Assembly (NCBI GenBank): GCA_903866825.1
Contig: CAIPPE010000178.1
Coordinates: 1 to 54,716 of the forward strand
Source: an uncultured Methylococcaceae bacterium
GTDB lineage: Bacteria > Pseudomonadota > Gammaproteobacteria > Methylococcales > Methylomonadaceae
DNA length: 54,716 nucleotides
Reading direction: 5' to 3'
The position numbers and the translations under genes were made by a program. The first letter of the stretch is position 1; each line of letters opens with the position of its first letter. Shown piece after piece: positions 7,283-16,267 of the stretch. The notes under the pieces were generated by a model. It saw only the letters and a list, made by a program, of their open reading frames with translations, was not told the origin of the DNA and ran no database searches.

Positions 7283-7379
7283 GCTGAGATGCAATTCTCG
7301 ATTACGTTTTACTCTCTGGAAGCTACTTGCTAGAATGGATGAGAGGAGAGTCATTTATATCGGTAATCATTTGAATATT

Positions 7380-7388
7380 TGATATACT
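7380..7388 (+). promoter_or_regulatory. possible extended -10 promoter element
   Basis: TGATATACT matches an extended -10 (TGn-TATACT) 33 bases before the ATG of the DUF1640 gene. No convincing -35 hexamer lies at the right distance, which extended -10 promoters can tolerate. It would separate this small gene from NifA/sigma-54 control of the upstream operon. Confidence 0.3.
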
Positions 7389-7420
7389 GAATCAGGCATA
7401 CAATTTTCTTGGTAATGATT

Positions 7421-7666
7421 ATGGCAACAATTACATTTGATACACATAAGTTTGTTCGCAAATTAGAAGAGGCCGGCTTTAATCAAAAACAAGCAGAGGG
7501 CTTGACTGAAGCAATGCGAGCAGCAATTGAAGAATCAGAACTGGTTACTAAGAAGGATTTACAGATTGAACTTGCTCCCATAAAGGCTGATCTTAATTTA
7601 CTAAAATGGATGATGGGGGCTCTTATCGCTCTTGCCATCGCTAATTTCTCGAAACAATTCCTTTGA
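7421..7666 (+). CDS. DUF1640 / CCDC90-like coiled-coil membrane-anchored protein
   Basis: An 81-aa protein with the family pattern ATITFDTHKFVRKLEEAGFNQKQAEGL, a central charged coiled coil (residues ~30-60) and a C-terminal hydrophobic helix (MMGALIALAIANF). Two other in-frame starts lie just upstream; 7421 is chosen because homologues start MATITFDT. Bacterial DUF1640 proteins are small and often multicopy; their role is unknown. It stands alone between the nif accessory operon and the convergent tag gene, so a direct nif role is not implied. Confidence 0.7.
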   Translation: MATITFDTHKFVRKLEEAGFNQKQAEGLTEAMRAAIEESELVTKKDLQIELAPIKADLNLLKWMMGALIALAIANFSKQFL

Positions 7667-7736
7667 TATCCTACCCCTACCTCTCCATAAATAGCTTAAC
7701 CTTAAACTTAAACTGTACTGTCTAACGTGGATAAGC

Positions 7737-8309
7737 TTAAAGAGTATTGATCTTGGCATATCTAAAGCAATCTACCGTATGATCATTGATCATTCCAATC
7801 GCTTGCATATAAGCATAGCAAATAACACTGCCGACAAATTTAAAGCCACGCTTTTTTAACGCTTGGCTCATTTTTAACGACACATCACTAGAGGCAGGAA
7901 CTTCAGACGCATGAAGCCAAGCATTGTGTACTGCTTGACCCTTAACAAAACTCCAGATGTAATGATCAAAACTACCAAACTCAGCTTGAATAGCCAAGAA
8001 AGCCTGAGCATTTGTAATAACTGAGTGTATCTTTAAGCGATTTCTTATAATCCCAGTATTTTCTAATATAGAACTCACTTTATTATGATCATACTGAGCT
8101 ATCAGGGTAGGATCAAAATTATCAAACGCTAACCGATAAGCGTCACGTCTTTTTAGGATGGTTGACCAACTCAACCCTGCTTGTGCGCCTTCAAGGGTTA
8201 AAAACTCAAATAGCAAACGATCATCATGGATAGGTACACCCCATTCCTGATCATGATATTGCTCTTCTAATGAACTCGACAGTGCCCAAGCACATTTAGT
8301 TTGCTTCAT
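7737..8309 (-). CDS. tag: DNA-3-methyladenine glycosylase I
   Basis: A 190-aa protein with the Tag signature: CAWALSS at the N-terminus, YHDQEWGVPIHDDRLLFEFL, LEGAQAGLSW and the C-terminal HTVDCFRY. The family's zinc-binding residues (Cys near 4, the His in YHDQEW, and the His and Cys of HTVDC) are all present. It excises 3-methyladenine in base-excision repair. The start at 8309 is chosen over an in-frame ATG 21 bases upstream because GGAGG lies 7 bases before it. It follows the GNAT gene at the end of the rnf transcript and is probably functionally unrelated to Rnf. Confidence 0.9.
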   Translation of the reverse strand: MKQTKCAWALSSSLEEQYHDQEWGVPIHDDRLLFEFLTLEGAQAGLSWSTILKRRDAYRLAFDNFDPTLIAQYDHNKVSSILENTGIIRNRLKIHSVITNAQAFLAIQAEFGSFDHYIWSFVKGQAVHNAWLHASEVPASSDVSLKMSQALKKRGFKFVGSVICYAYMQAIGMINDHTVDCFRYAKINTL

Positions 8310-8333
8310 ATTGCTTCCTCCATAATTCAATTA

Positions 8334-8789
8334 TTATAGAGAATTATAATCGGCAGCTCTTAAACAAATTAACTGGGTAAATCGCCAGCCTTGTTTTTTA
8401 TAAAAGTTTAAAGCGAAACTGTTATTTTGATCGGCCAACAATTGCAGGCGTTTAAGACCTTGATGCTCAGACCAATTAAACACTTCTGCCAAAAGAGAAG
8501 AGGCCACACCTTGCTTACGGTAAGAGTGACTGACAATTAAATCTTCCACTATGCCTACAGCTCCACCTTCAGCGGTTGAAATTAAAGTTTGTACGCTACA
8601 CATGCCGATAACTGTATTAGTGACGTCTGCTACAAACACAGCATCTTTTTGACTTGCTATTAACAAAGCTAACCCCGTTACCTGCTTTTCTTGGTCAACC
8701 TGAAAGTCATTTTCTAGCGAGAACAGTTCCTCTAACAGAGTAACCAATTGCGGAATATCAGCCATCTTTGCAAACCTGATCGTAACCAT
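8334..8789 (-). CDS. GNAT-family N-acetyltransferase
   Basis: A 151-aa single-domain GNAT acetyltransferase. The acetyl-CoA pyrophosphate loop is visible as VSHSYRKQGVASSLLAEV (Q/RxxGxG/A type), preceded by the strand GAVGIVEDLIV and followed by LQLLADQNNSFALNFYKKQGW, the usual motif B. The acceptor is unknown. It lies 6 bases after rnfH on the same strand and may be cotranscribed with rnf and tag, though neither neighbour suggests a substrate. Confidence 0.8.
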   Translation of the reverse strand: MVTIRFAKMADIPQLVTLLEELFSLENDFQVDQEKQVTGLALLIASQKDAVFVADVTNTVIGMCSVQTLISTAEGGAVGIVEDLIVSHSYRKQGVASSLLAEVFNWSEHQGLKRLQLLADQNNSFALNFYKKQGWRFTQLICLRAADYNSL

Positions 8790-8795
8790 ATAAGC

Positions 8796-9056
8796 TTAAC
8801 GACGACGACGCTGAACAGTTTGTGGATCGACCGTTATCTGCCGATAAATTTCAACTCGATCCCCTTCCTTTACAATCGTTTCTAAGGTGGCAATCTTTCC
8901 AAAGATACCTACTTTTTGAGTACCTAAATTGATGTCTGGATAAAGTTTCAACACGCCTGATAGTTTAATCGCTTCCTCGATAGTGCTATCATCTGGAACT
9001 TCTAAGCGCATCCATAATTGTCTATCCGCTTCTGCATAGCAAACACCCACATTCAT
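8796..9056 (-). CDS. rnfH: RnfH-family ubiquitin-like protein
   Basis: An 86-aa protein with the beta-grasp pattern of RnfH: VGVCYAEADRQLWMRLEVPDDSTIEEAIKLSG, then GIFGKIATLETIVKEGDRVEIYR. The tail ends in RRRR. RnfH is a small ubiquitin-like protein that closes many rnf operons; its action is not known. It follows rnfE by 23 bases, matching the Azotobacter nif-linked rnf1 order (rnfABCDGEH). Confidence 0.87.
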   Translation of the reverse strand: MNVGVCYAEADRQLWMRLEVPDDSTIEEAIKLSGVLKLYPDINLGTQKVGIFGKIATLETIVKEGDRVEIYRQITVDPQTVQRRRR

Positions 9057-9079
9057 AGCAAGTTCTCCTTGATTAATTT

Positions 9080-9772
9080 TTAATCAGCTATCACTTCATC
9101 TAAGACAACAATCGGCGCTTTTTTTATAGATGCCAACTTTTGATCTATCAAACGCTTTCCAACAATCAAAAAAGCTAACATGATAAAACCACCCGGCGGT
9201 AAAGCCATTAACAAAAAACCTTTGTAATTCGGTATTACTGTAATTTCCAGAAATTTAAATGATTCCCCAAGCAGTAAAGACGCATTGGCAAATAAAGTCC
9301 CTGCTGAACTGATTTCTCTAGCGGCCCCCAATGCAACCAGGACTAATGCAAAGCCCAAACCCATCATTAAACCATCCCACAAGGCTTCCTTAACGGGCTG
9401 TTTTGAAGCAAAGGCCTCAGCTCGCCCCAATAAGGCGCAATTTGTTACAATAAGCGCAATAAATAAGCCTAAGACTTTATATAATTCATGTGCCCACGCA
9501 TTCATTAAAATATCAACCAGGGTAACTAATGCAGCGATTAGCAATACAAATATAGGAATACGAATTTCCCCGGGTATTAAATGCCTGGTAACAGAAATCA
9601 ATCCGTTGGAAGCAATAATAACCACTAACGTAGCCAAGCCCATTCCTAAGCCATTGGTGGCTGTTCCCGTAACCGCTAATAACGGACACAAGGCTAAGTT
9701 CTGACCAAAGACAATATTATTGTTCCAAATACCATCGGCAGCGATTCTTCGATAAGATTCTGACATAAACAT
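9080..9772 (-). CDS. rnfE: Rnf electron transport complex subunit E
   Basis: A 230-aa integral membrane protein with about six transmembrane helices and the start SESYRRIAADGIWNNNIVFGQ, typical of RnfE. Conserved membrane cysteines in LALCPLL and NCALLGRAEAFASKQ would carry part of the RnfA/E-type intramembrane cluster. The complex couples ion flow to reverse electron transfer from NADH to ferredoxin or flavodoxin for nitrogenase. The first of two close ATGs is used because AAGG is 7 bases upstream. The gene lies 9 bases after rnfG. Confidence 0.92.
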   Translation of the reverse strand: MFMSESYRRIAADGIWNNNIVFGQNLALCPLLAVTGTATNGLGMGLATLVVIIASNGLISVTRHLIPGEIRIPIFVLLIAALVTLVDILMNAWAHELYKVLGLFIALIVTNCALLGRAEAFASKQPVKEALWDGLMMGLGFALVLVALGAAREISSAGTLFANASLLLGESFKFLEITVIPNYKGFLLMALPPGGFIMLAFLIVGKRLIDQKLASIKKAPIVVLDEVIAD

Positions 9773-9781
9773 AACAATACC

Positions 9782-10492
9782 TTATGGGTTAATGAGTTGT
9801 TCTTGATGGGCTTTAAAAAGCTGTAATCCACGGTAAGTCGCTTGTACCGTCTTACGAGGTGTTATGGTAGCACCTGCAAATTGATCAAAGATTCCGCCGT
9901 CTTTTTTGACTGCCCATTGTGCAGGGGTTAAGTTTTCTAAAGAACGGCCTACAAAATTTAATATCCAGTCAGACTTAGTCACTTCAATCTTATCACCCAA
10001 GCCAGGCGTTTCCTTATGATTAAGTACTCGTACACCTAGGAGAGCACCATTACGATCAATACCCATAATCAGATTTATCGCCCCAGAATACCCATCCGGT
10101 GCGATAAACTTAAAACAGACGGCACTCACTTTCCCCTCTTTTTTAGCTAAATAAACTGTCGTTTCTTTAGCTCCGATATTGTAATCAGCAGATGGAATCG
10201 TTAAGGTATCCTGCAAGATGTTGTTATCATAATAGGAAGCAGGCACAACCTCTTCCAGGGATTTTTTTAAGTCCTCATCCAGACGTTCTTGAATAGTGCC
10301 TTGAGTACTGCAATTAGTAACACCCAACAGCACACTGGCAAGCAATGAGAATCCCGCCAAGATACCTGTTTGAAACTCTAATTTAGGTCTTAATCCCGCC
10401 AAATGAGTGGGTTCTAACCAGCTCTTTAAAAAAGCCCGATAAGAAATAACCTTTCTTTGCCAGTATTCAATAGTCTCTGGGTCAAGTTTCAT
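9782..10492 (-). CDS. rnfG: Rnf electron transport complex subunit G
   Basis: A 236-aa subunit with a cytoplasmic N-terminal extension, one membrane segment (about residues 43-60) and a periplasmic FMN domain. FAGATITPR near the C-terminus is the S/TGAT flavinylation motif, where FMN is linked through phosphoester to the Thr. In the Rnf complex it passes electrons between RnfD and the membrane clusters. The order rnfD-rnfG-rnfE is standard. The ~45-residue N-terminal extension before the first helix is longer than in many RnfG proteins. Confidence 0.92.
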   Translation of the reverse strand: MKLDPETIEYWQRKVISYRAFLKSWLEPTHLAGLRPKLEFQTGILAGFSLLASVLLGVTNCSTQGTIQERLDEDLKKSLEEVVPASYYDNNILQDTLTIPSADYNIGAKETTVYLAKKEGKVSAVCFKFIAPDGYSGAINLIMGIDRNGALLGVRVLNHKETPGLGDKIEVTKSDWILNFVGRSLENLTPAQWAVKKDGGIFDQFAGATITPRKTVQATYRGLQLFKAHQEQLINP

Positions 10493-10540
10493 GATTTACA
10501 CTCTGACTTACTTAAACGATGGTTAACAATGTTCAACAGC

Positions 10541-11614
10541 TTATGATTTGGTAATTTCAAGCGGCTTACCTTGACGATCACGTCCATAAATACGGGGACG
10601 AATATAATAATCAATCAGTGGCGTTGCAGAGTTCATTAATAGAACAGCAAATGCAGCGCCTTCAGGATAAGCACCCCAGGTACGAATAACAAAGATCAAA
10701 AAACCACAACCCGCCCCAAAAACAATTTGGCCCGTCGGCGTGTTGGGAGAAGTCACATAATCCGTCGCTATAAAAAAAGCCGCCAAGATCAATCCACCAG
10801 AACTTAAATGTAACATTGGGCTAACGTAATGTTGATCATCTATGAGATGAAAAATACTCGCCAATACAGTAACAGTCAGTAATAACGAAGCAGGAATATG
10901 CCATTGAATTATACCTTGACGCACTAACCATACCCCACCAGCAGCTAATAAGACCACGGATGTTTCACACAAACTTCCTCGTGCCCAACCAATGAAGTTT
11001 AGTAACCCCGAATAATCTTTTAGACTTTCTGATAACAAATGATTTTGAGAGAACTCTGTTTTTATATAACCCAGTGTCGTGGCACCTGTCATCGCATCTA
11101 AATTATCTATACCAGAAAATGTAATATGCCAACTTTCAATAAGGCCTGGGGAGTTTGAAAAAAACAACGGAGAAACATTTGCCCATGTTGTCAGCTCAAT
11201 GGGGAAGGAGATTAACAACGCCACACGGGCTAACATTGCGGGGTTAAACAGGTTTTGACCCAGGCCACCATAGACCTGTTTACCCAAAATAATAGCTAAA
11301 GCTGAACCTACAACACCTACCCACCAAGGGGCCCATGGTGGTAGCGTCATCGCTAATAACCAAGCAGTTAAGATTGCTGAGCCATCCATAATGACGGGCT
11401 TAACCGCCCTACCCTGAAGCCAAATGCAGACTGCCTCAAAAAAAATGGCGGATAACACCGTAATAATAAACAAATTGATCGCCGGCCAACCAAAAAGCCA
11501 CAATCCAAAGATCGTTGCAGGCATTAAAGCCAGCATTACCTGCCACATAATGTGACTTACACTGGCTTTTGCACCAATATGGGCACCACTTTTTGGTTTA
11601 ATATTGACCATCAT
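10541..11614 (-). CDS. rnfD: Rnf electron transport complex subunit D
   Basis: A 357-aa polytopic membrane protein of the NqrB/RnfD family. It shows PHWxP-like helices (MTLPPWAPWWVGVVGSALA, GLGQNLFNPAMLARVALL) and DAMTGATTLG, the covalent FMN attachment site on Thr. It is the main ion-translocating, flavin-carrying subunit. The start at 11614 overlaps the rnfC stop by four bases (ATGA) and has GGAG eight bases upstream, so translation is coupled to rnfC. Confidence 0.93.
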   Translation of the reverse strand: MMVNIKPKSGAHIGAKASVSHIMWQVMLALMPATIFGLWLFGWPAINLFIITVLSAIFFEAVCIWLQGRAVKPVIMDGSAILTAWLLAMTLPPWAPWWVGVVGSALAIILGKQVYGGLGQNLFNPAMLARVALLISFPIELTTWANVSPLFFSNSPGLIESWHITFSGIDNLDAMTGATTLGYIKTEFSQNHLLSESLKDYSGLLNFIGWARGSLCETSVVLLAAGGVWLVRQGIIQWHIPASLLLTVTVLASIFHLIDDQHYVSPMLHLSSGGLILAAFFIATDYVTSPNTPTGQIVFGAGCGFLIFVIRTWGAYPEGAAFAVLLMNSATPLIDYYIRPRIYGRDRQGKPLEITKS

Positions 11615-13128
11615 ACTAAAGTCTCCTGTGCCACTGCTTCGGCAGCTGCAGCAGCCTGCTCTGCTTTTATGCGTTCTCGTTCAGCTTTTGCGGCTATTCG
11701 AATTCTTTCTTCTTCCTCTTGTTGTCTGGCGATACGTTCCATACGGGAATTACGATCATCCATCAGACGTTTGGTTTGCTCTGACTTATGTTGGGCTTGT
11801 TGTCTTGCTACAACTTCACCAGAAGCATATTTGAAATACTGCACCAAAGGAATATTTGATGGACAGATATAAGAACAGCATCCACAACTAATACAATCTT
11901 TTAAGCCTAAATCGACGGCTGCATCCAATTGGTTCATACGAATATTATTCGCCATATCCACCGGTCTTAATCCGGCCGGACAAACGGTTACACAACTCGC
12001 GCAACGAATACACGGCTGCACATCAGTACTCTTGAGTTCGCTTTCAGTTAACGCCAACACACCACTGGTCGCCTTAACCGTAGGTAATCCTGTATGAGGT
12101 AATGCATCCCCCATCATCGGCCCACCCATGATAATCCGGGCAGTCTGCGCTAAATCAACGTCACAAAACTTAAATACTTCTGAGATAAGCGTGCCTAGAG
12201 GAATTTCGACATTCATCGGTCGCCTAACGGCTCCACCCGATACAGTGACAACTCGGCTCACTAAAGGGTAGCCTTTCCGAATCGCATTATGAACGGCATG
12301 TGCCGTGCTTATGTTGTGAATGGTGACACCAATTTCTGAAGAACGACAACCGACTGGGACTTCTTTACCGGTTACATAACGAATCAGTTGTCTATCCCAA
12401 CCCATGGGGTAACGGGTTGGAATTTGTATCACCTCAATTAATGGATAAGGTCTTGCAGCGGTTTGCATGGCATAAAAAGCTTGCGGCTTATTGTCTTCAA
12501 TCGCCACTACCGCACGGTCAGATTCCATACCATGTAACATCAAACGCACACCGTCAATTATCTGATCTGCGCGCTCTTGCATTAAGCGATCATCACAACT
12601 CAAATACGGCTCACATTCCGCGCCATTGATGATTAAGATATCAATACTATTTTCACGACCCATGTTCAGTTTAACTGCGGTAGGAAAGGTAGCTCCACCT
12701 AACCCCACAATGCCAGCAGCCCCCACACGTAAGCTAATATCTTCAGGTGTCAGTTGAAAGGGATCAACGACAATTTTGCTTTTAACCCATTCATCCTTTC
12801 CGTCTGTTTCTAAAACAATCATCCGAATAGGCAAGGCCGAAGGATGTGGAGCAGGATAATCATTAACATCAAGAATAATGCCCGAACTGGGTGCATGAAC
12901 TGGAGAAGAGATCAGACCTTGACTGTAGGCTAATAATTGACCTTTTAGCACTTTATCGCCGACTCTAATCAACGGTTCAGCAGGTTTACCGACATGCTGT
13001 TGCAAAGGAATGTACAACGTTTTAGGCAATGGAAAGGTAGAAACAATTTTATCCGCAGACGTTAGCTCTTTATACCCTTCGGCATGAACACCGCCTCGTA
13101 TGCGTGATTTTGTAAAAAAACTTAACAT
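11611..13128 (-). CDS. rnfC: Rnf electron transport complex subunit C
   Basis: A 505-aa peripheral NADH-oxidising subunit. It contains the glycine-rich nucleotide/FMN region (GAAGIVGLGGATFPTAVKL, residues ~140-160), NGAECEPYLSCDDRLM, and two 4Fe-4S motifs (CIRCASCVTVCP, CISCGCCSYICP, residues ~380-435). The last ~60 residues form a charged, alanine-rich coiled extension, a common feature of proteobacterial RnfC. It would take electrons from NADH and pass them to RnfB. It overlaps rnfB by 7 bases. Confidence 0.93.
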   Translation of the reverse strand: MLSFFTKSRIRGGVHAEGYKELTSADKIVSTFPLPKTLYIPLQQHVGKPAEPLIRVGDKVLKGQLLAYSQGLISSPVHAPSSGIILDVNDYPAPHPSALPIRMIVLETDGKDEWVKSKIVVDPFQLTPEDISLRVGAAGIVGLGGATFPTAVKLNMGRENSIDILIINGAECEPYLSCDDRLMQERADQIIDGVRLMLHGMESDRAVVAIEDNKPQAFYAMQTAARPYPLIEVIQIPTRYPMGWDRQLIRYVTGKEVPVGCRSSEIGVTIHNISTAHAVHNAIRKGYPLVSRVVTVSGGAVRRPMNVEIPLGTLISEVFKFCDVDLAQTARIIMGGPMMGDALPHTGLPTVKATSGVLALTESELKSTDVQPCIRCASCVTVCPAGLRPVDMANNIRMNQLDAAVDLGLKDCISCGCCSYICPSNIPLVQYFKYASGEVVARQQAQHKSEQTKRLMDDRNSRMERIARQQEEEERIRIAAKAERERIKAEQAAAAAEAVAQETLV

Positions 13129-13688
13129 AGCGCACTCCCTGTTTCGCTTTCGTCAAATACTGCGATAGGCTTGGTCCATCGCCAGTTACGTAAGGTGACT
13201 TCAACTGGATGCATTTGTAAACACTCTGTTGGACACACCTCAACACACTTTTTGCAGGCTATACAAGCGTCAGCAACAACCGCATGTATTTGTTTTGGAG
13301 CTCCAACAATCGCATCCGTTGGACACACTTTAAAGCAGCGTGTACAGCCCGTACAAGTGGCCTCACTCACACGTGCAACCAATAACTCGGGTTCTTTTAC
13401 CGCACTTAAATCTAAATCCAAACCTAACAAGGCCGCAATTTGTTCGGCTAATGCGCTACCACCCGGTGGGCATATCGTTGCGGGAGCTTTACCGTCAACC
13501 AAGGCCTCAGCAGCGGGTCGGCAACCTGGAAAGCCACATTGACCACATTGAGACCCAGGCAACAAGGATTCCAATTCATCAATGATAGGACTACTTTCAA
13601 CTTTTAAATATTTGCCAGCAATACCCAACAATAGGCCTAGAACTAAGCCTAATAAGGTTAAACATACTATTGCAGATAACACATACAT
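13122..13688 (-). CDS. rnfB: Rnf electron transport complex subunit B
   Basis: A 188-aa protein: an N-terminal membrane anchor (MYVLSAIVCLTLLGLVLGLLLG), the Fe-S domain with CGQCGFPGC and a downstream ICPPGG, then two 4Fe-4S motifs (CTGCTRCFKVCP, CIACKKCVEVCP). This is the classic RnfB plan, the likely docking site for ferredoxin. The start at 13688 is chosen over a longer in-frame reading because it gives the conserved anchor at residue 1 and has AGGA eight bases upstream. It lies 13 bases after rnfA. Confidence 0.92.
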   Translation of the reverse strand: MYVLSAIVCLTLLGLVLGLLLGIAGKYLKVESSPIIDELESLLPGSQCGQCGFPGCRPAAEALVDGKAPATICPPGGSALAEQIAALLGLDLDLSAVKEPELLVARVSEATCTGCTRCFKVCPTDAIVGAPKQIHAVVADACIACKKCVEVCPTECLQMHPVEVTLRNWRWTKPIAVFDESETGSALC

Positions 13689-13701
13689 GGCTAATTTCCT
13701 G

Positions 13702-14286
13702 TCACATCTTAGTATTAAGACCAGCGAACCCCATAAAGGCCAGCGATAAAATGCCTGCAGTAATAAAGGCAATTGGCGTTCCAGCAAACAAAACAGGCAC
13801 CGCCATTAAGGCTAAACGTTCTCGCAACCCGGCAAACAGCACCATAACTAAAGTAAAACCAACTGCCGAACCAAATCCAAAAATCATACTTTGCATGAAA
13901 CCATAATGTTCCTGAACATTTAATAGCGCGACACCTAACACAGCACAATTAGTAGTAATCAACGGTAAAAAAATACCTAATATTTGATAGAGTACTGGAC
14001 TTGTTTTGTGTACCACCATTTCAGTAAATTGCACAACAGCCGCAATAACCAATATAAAAGCCAATATACGCAAAAACTGAATATTAAAAGGCGCGAGAAC
14101 AAAATGCTCCAGAATCCAACTCGTCATCGCCGCTAATGTCAACACAAAGGTAGTGGCTAATCCCATACTTAAGGCTGAATCCAGCTTTTTTGATACTCCC
14201 ATGAAGGGACATAAACCTAAAAACTTAACAAGAACTACGTTATTAACTAAGGCCGTGCCCAATAAAAGCAACAGATATTCACTCAT
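13702..14286 (-). CDS. rnfA: Rnf electron transport complex subunit A
   Basis: A 194-aa membrane protein with about six helices and the family patterns [20 protein letters not shown] and [14 protein letters not shown], whose cysteines hold the intramembrane cluster. ATG 14286 is preferred to an in-frame GTG one codon upstream because RnfA homologues start MSEYLLLL. It is first in the rnfABCDGEH operon, divergent from nifLA, with a sigma-54-type promoter at 14,337-14,353 and NifA sites beyond. The complex would be made only when NifA is active. Confidence 0.93.
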   Translation of the reverse strand: MSEYLLLLLGTALVNNVVLVKFLGLCPFMGVSKKLDSALSMGLATTFVLTLAAMTSWILEHFVLAPFNIQFLRILAFILVIAAVVQFTEMVVHKTSPVLYQILGIFLPLITTNCAVLGVALLNVQEHYGFMQSMIFGFGSAVGFTLVMVLFAGLRERLALMAVPVLFAGTPIAFITAGILSLAFMGFAGLNTKM

Positions 14287-14336
14287 CACTATTCATCCAA
14301 ACTGCGTAGGGTAATTGTAAATAATAACCTTTATCC

Positions 14337-14353
14337 TGCATCATTTATGCCAA
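14337..14353 (-). promoter_or_regulatory. sigma-54 (-24/-12) promoter of the rnf operon
   Basis: On the minus strand this reads TTGGCATAAATGATGCA. GG and GC are 12 bases apart and TTGGCA matches the -24 consensus, with TGCA at -12. The predicted transcription start is about 40 bases before the rnfA ATG. Two NifA sites lie roughly 75-145 bases upstream, a normal enhancer distance. Confidence 0.75.
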
Positions 14354-14428
14354 ATTGATTATTATGTTTTTATTGCCATTTCTCATAAGAATTTCAGGAC
14401 TTAATTATCCAGAAAGATGCCGACCCCC

Positions 14429-14444
14429 TGTTGTAAGTAACACA
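14429..14444. promoter_or_regulatory. NifA upstream activator sequence (UAS 1)
   Basis: TGT-TGTAAGTAAC-ACA is an exact TGT-N10-ACA NifA enhancer motif. It lies about 75 bases from the rnf -24 element and about 140 bases from the nifL -24 element, so it could serve either direction. Confidence 0.72.
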
Positions 14445-14468
14445 TACTGACAGTTATAAAAATAATTA

Positions 14469-14484
14469 TGTCGTAAACCTTACA
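14469..14484. promoter_or_regulatory. NifA upstream activator sequence (UAS 2)
   Basis: TGT-CGTAAACCTT-ACA is a second exact TGT-N10-ACA site, 40 bp from the first, close to four helical turns and so on the same DNA face. Tandem sites like this usually bind NifA cooperatively. It is central in the rnf-nifL intergenic region. Confidence 0.72.
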
Positions 14485-14582
14485 AAACAGATATTCTACA
14501 TTTACGGTCTTTACCTGCTTTTAATTGCCAATTGATTATCACTTGCAATCATAAGCTGCATAAACAAAGCGCAAAACAAATG

Positions 14583-14599
14583 AAGGCATAATTTTTGCA
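14583..14599 (+). promoter_or_regulatory. sigma-54 (-24/-12) promoter of nifLA
   Basis: AAGGCATAATTTTTGCA has GG and GC exactly 12 bases apart and a perfect TTTGCA -12 element; the -24 element is AAGGCA instead of TTGGCA. Predicted transcription starts near 14,610, about 30 bases before nifL. Combined with the two UAS sites it implies that NifA activates its own operon. That differs from the constitutive nifLA described for Azotobacter. Confidence 0.65.
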
Positions 14600-14641
14600 T
14601 CACTATTGAGTAAATCTCATCCTTAACACGGTCTCAATTTT

Positions 14642-16267
14642 ATGAATAAAAAGTCATTACACTATTTACGGATGCATACCAATATGGAAAGTGTTATCAA
14701 TGAACTTTCACCGCATTTTAACGGAGAAGGAAATACGACCAGTAATGACGACAAAATGCCTTATGATTTATTTGTCGAGACCGTCGAACAAGCACCCATT
14801 GCCATTTCTATCACCGATAAAAAATCGAATATCCTTTATGCAAATAACGCTTTTTCAATGGTAACAGGCTACCAGACTAGTGACATTTTGGGCCAAAAAG
14901 AATCTATTCTTTCCGATAAATCAACACCCAGAGAAGTGTATTATGATTTGTGGCACACCATTAGCAGTAAAAAAGTATGGCATGGCACTCTCTGTAATCG
15001 ACATAAATCAGGACATCGTTATCTGGCAGATTTGACAATAGCCCCTATGCTAAATGACCAGGGTAATATCACTCACTATATCGGTATGCATAGAGATATT
15101 ACGAAAGCCTATGAGTCAGAGAAAAAAGTCATAAACCACAAGCTACTAATTGAGTCCGTAATAAATTCATCGCCAATGGCAATGGTCGTGATTGATGATC
15201 AAGATCGTGTCATTCTGGACAACCACATGTACAAAGCACTTATCAGTGATTTGGATAAAGGTGAACCAGCAACTTACTTCTTACAACTATTGCGTGATGT
15301 CATGGCTGACTCATGGCAAGTCATCCAGAGCAAGCAACAGGGTTTTGATAACCATGAATTTAAAATAGAAGGTAAAGGAAATAGAAAAAGCCGATGGTAT
15401 TCTTGTGCAGGTAATTGGTTTATTGAAAATGAAGTGAATGCCGATGCTTTTTTTGATAATGCTTCCAAACAATATTTGATACTTACTATTTCAGATACCA
15501 CCAAACAGCGCAGACAAATGCAGGAACTGCATCTACAAACATTAAAAACGATTATGTCAGAAGATGAGCGCGTAAGAAGCCTACGAGAAACACTTTTAGG
15601 AGCAATGCACCAAATACAGATGCCCATGAATCAAATTAAAGCAGCTGAACAAATTTTTAGACACAAACGTGACAATCAGTATGATGGTTTATTACAAAAC
15701 TTATTGCAAATTCAACAATCCGGACAAGAAGCCATAACAATGATGCAAAAATGCATCCCAGAAATTATTCAAACAGCGGTAATCCCGGTTAATCTAAATC
15801 AAATCATTCATGATGTGCTGTTATTATGTGATGTACGCATTTTAGAAATCGGTATTGATGTTTATTGGCAACCATTATTTACATTACCCCCGCTCTTAGG
15901 TTCTGAAAATCGCCTGCGAATTTTATTCAAGCAACTCATTGATAACTCAATTGATGCTCTTATCAGAAACTCTAAAAGCGCTGAACACCGTATCAAGATT
16001 ACAACTGATGCAGATATTGATCTCATTTATGTATACATTGAAGATACAGGCCCGGGTATTCCTTTTGAAAAACGTACAAAAGTTTTTGAACCCTTTTATA
16101 CCACTCGTCCAATGGGAAGTAATCAGGCAGGAATGGGATTGGTTATAGCTAAGGAAATTGTTAATCAGCATCATGGTTTGATAGAAATTGATCCTACCTA
16201 TGACCAAGGTTGTCGTTTTAAAATTAGCTTTCCTAGACATAAAAACACTGCCGGGAGATTAGCGTGA
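14642..16267 (+). CDS. nifL: nitrogen fixation negative regulator NifL
   Basis: A 541-aa sensor. The first PAS domain (residues ~45-160; FVETVEQAPIAISITDKKSNILYANNAF, then YIGMHRDIT) should bind FAD as redox sensor, and a second PAS-like region follows (~175-290). A degenerate histidine-kinase H region has GAMHQIQMPMNQIK (His323), followed by a GHKL ATPase domain with LFKQLIDNSIDAL, DTGPGIP and GMGLVIAKEI. NifL binds and inhibits NifA when oxygen or fixed nitrogen is present, without phosphotransfer. The gene overlaps nifA by four bases (GTGA), which would keep the two proteins near equal. Confidence 0.92.
   Translation: MNKKSLHYLRMHTNMESVINELSPHFNGEGNTTSNDDKMPYDLFVETVEQAPIAISITDKKSNILYANNAFSMVTGYQTSDILGQKESILSDKSTPREVYYDLWHTISSKKVWHGTLCNRHKSGHRYLADLTIAPMLNDQGNITHYIGMHRDITKAYESEKKVINHKLLIESVINSSPMAMVVIDDQDRVILDNHMYKALISDLDKGEPATYFLQLLRDVMADSWQVIQSKQQGFDNHEFKIEGKGNRKSRWYSCAGNWFIENEVNADAFFDNASKQYLILTISDTTKQRRQMQELHLQTLKTIMSEDERVRSLRETLLGAMHQIQMPMNQIKAAEQIFRHKRDNQYDGLLQNLLQIQQSGQEAITMMQKCIPEIIQTAVIPVNLNQIIHDVLLLCDVRILEIGIDVYWQPLFTLPPLLGSENRLRILFKQLIDNSIDALIRNSKSAEHRIKITTDADIDLIYVYIEDTGPGIPFEKRTKVFEPFYTTRPMGSNQAGMGLVIAKEIVNQHHGLIEIDPTYDQGCRFKISFPRHKNTAGRLA

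Noticed and set aside
7316-7333. sigma-54 promoter before the DUF1640 gene (CTGGAAGCTACTTGCT)
   Set aside because: GG and GC are 11 bases apart, one short of the required spacing, and no TGT-N10-ACA site was found upstream.
9285-9704. 139-codon plus-strand frame within rnfE
   Set aside because: It is a shadow of the conserved RnfE membrane protein on the other strand.
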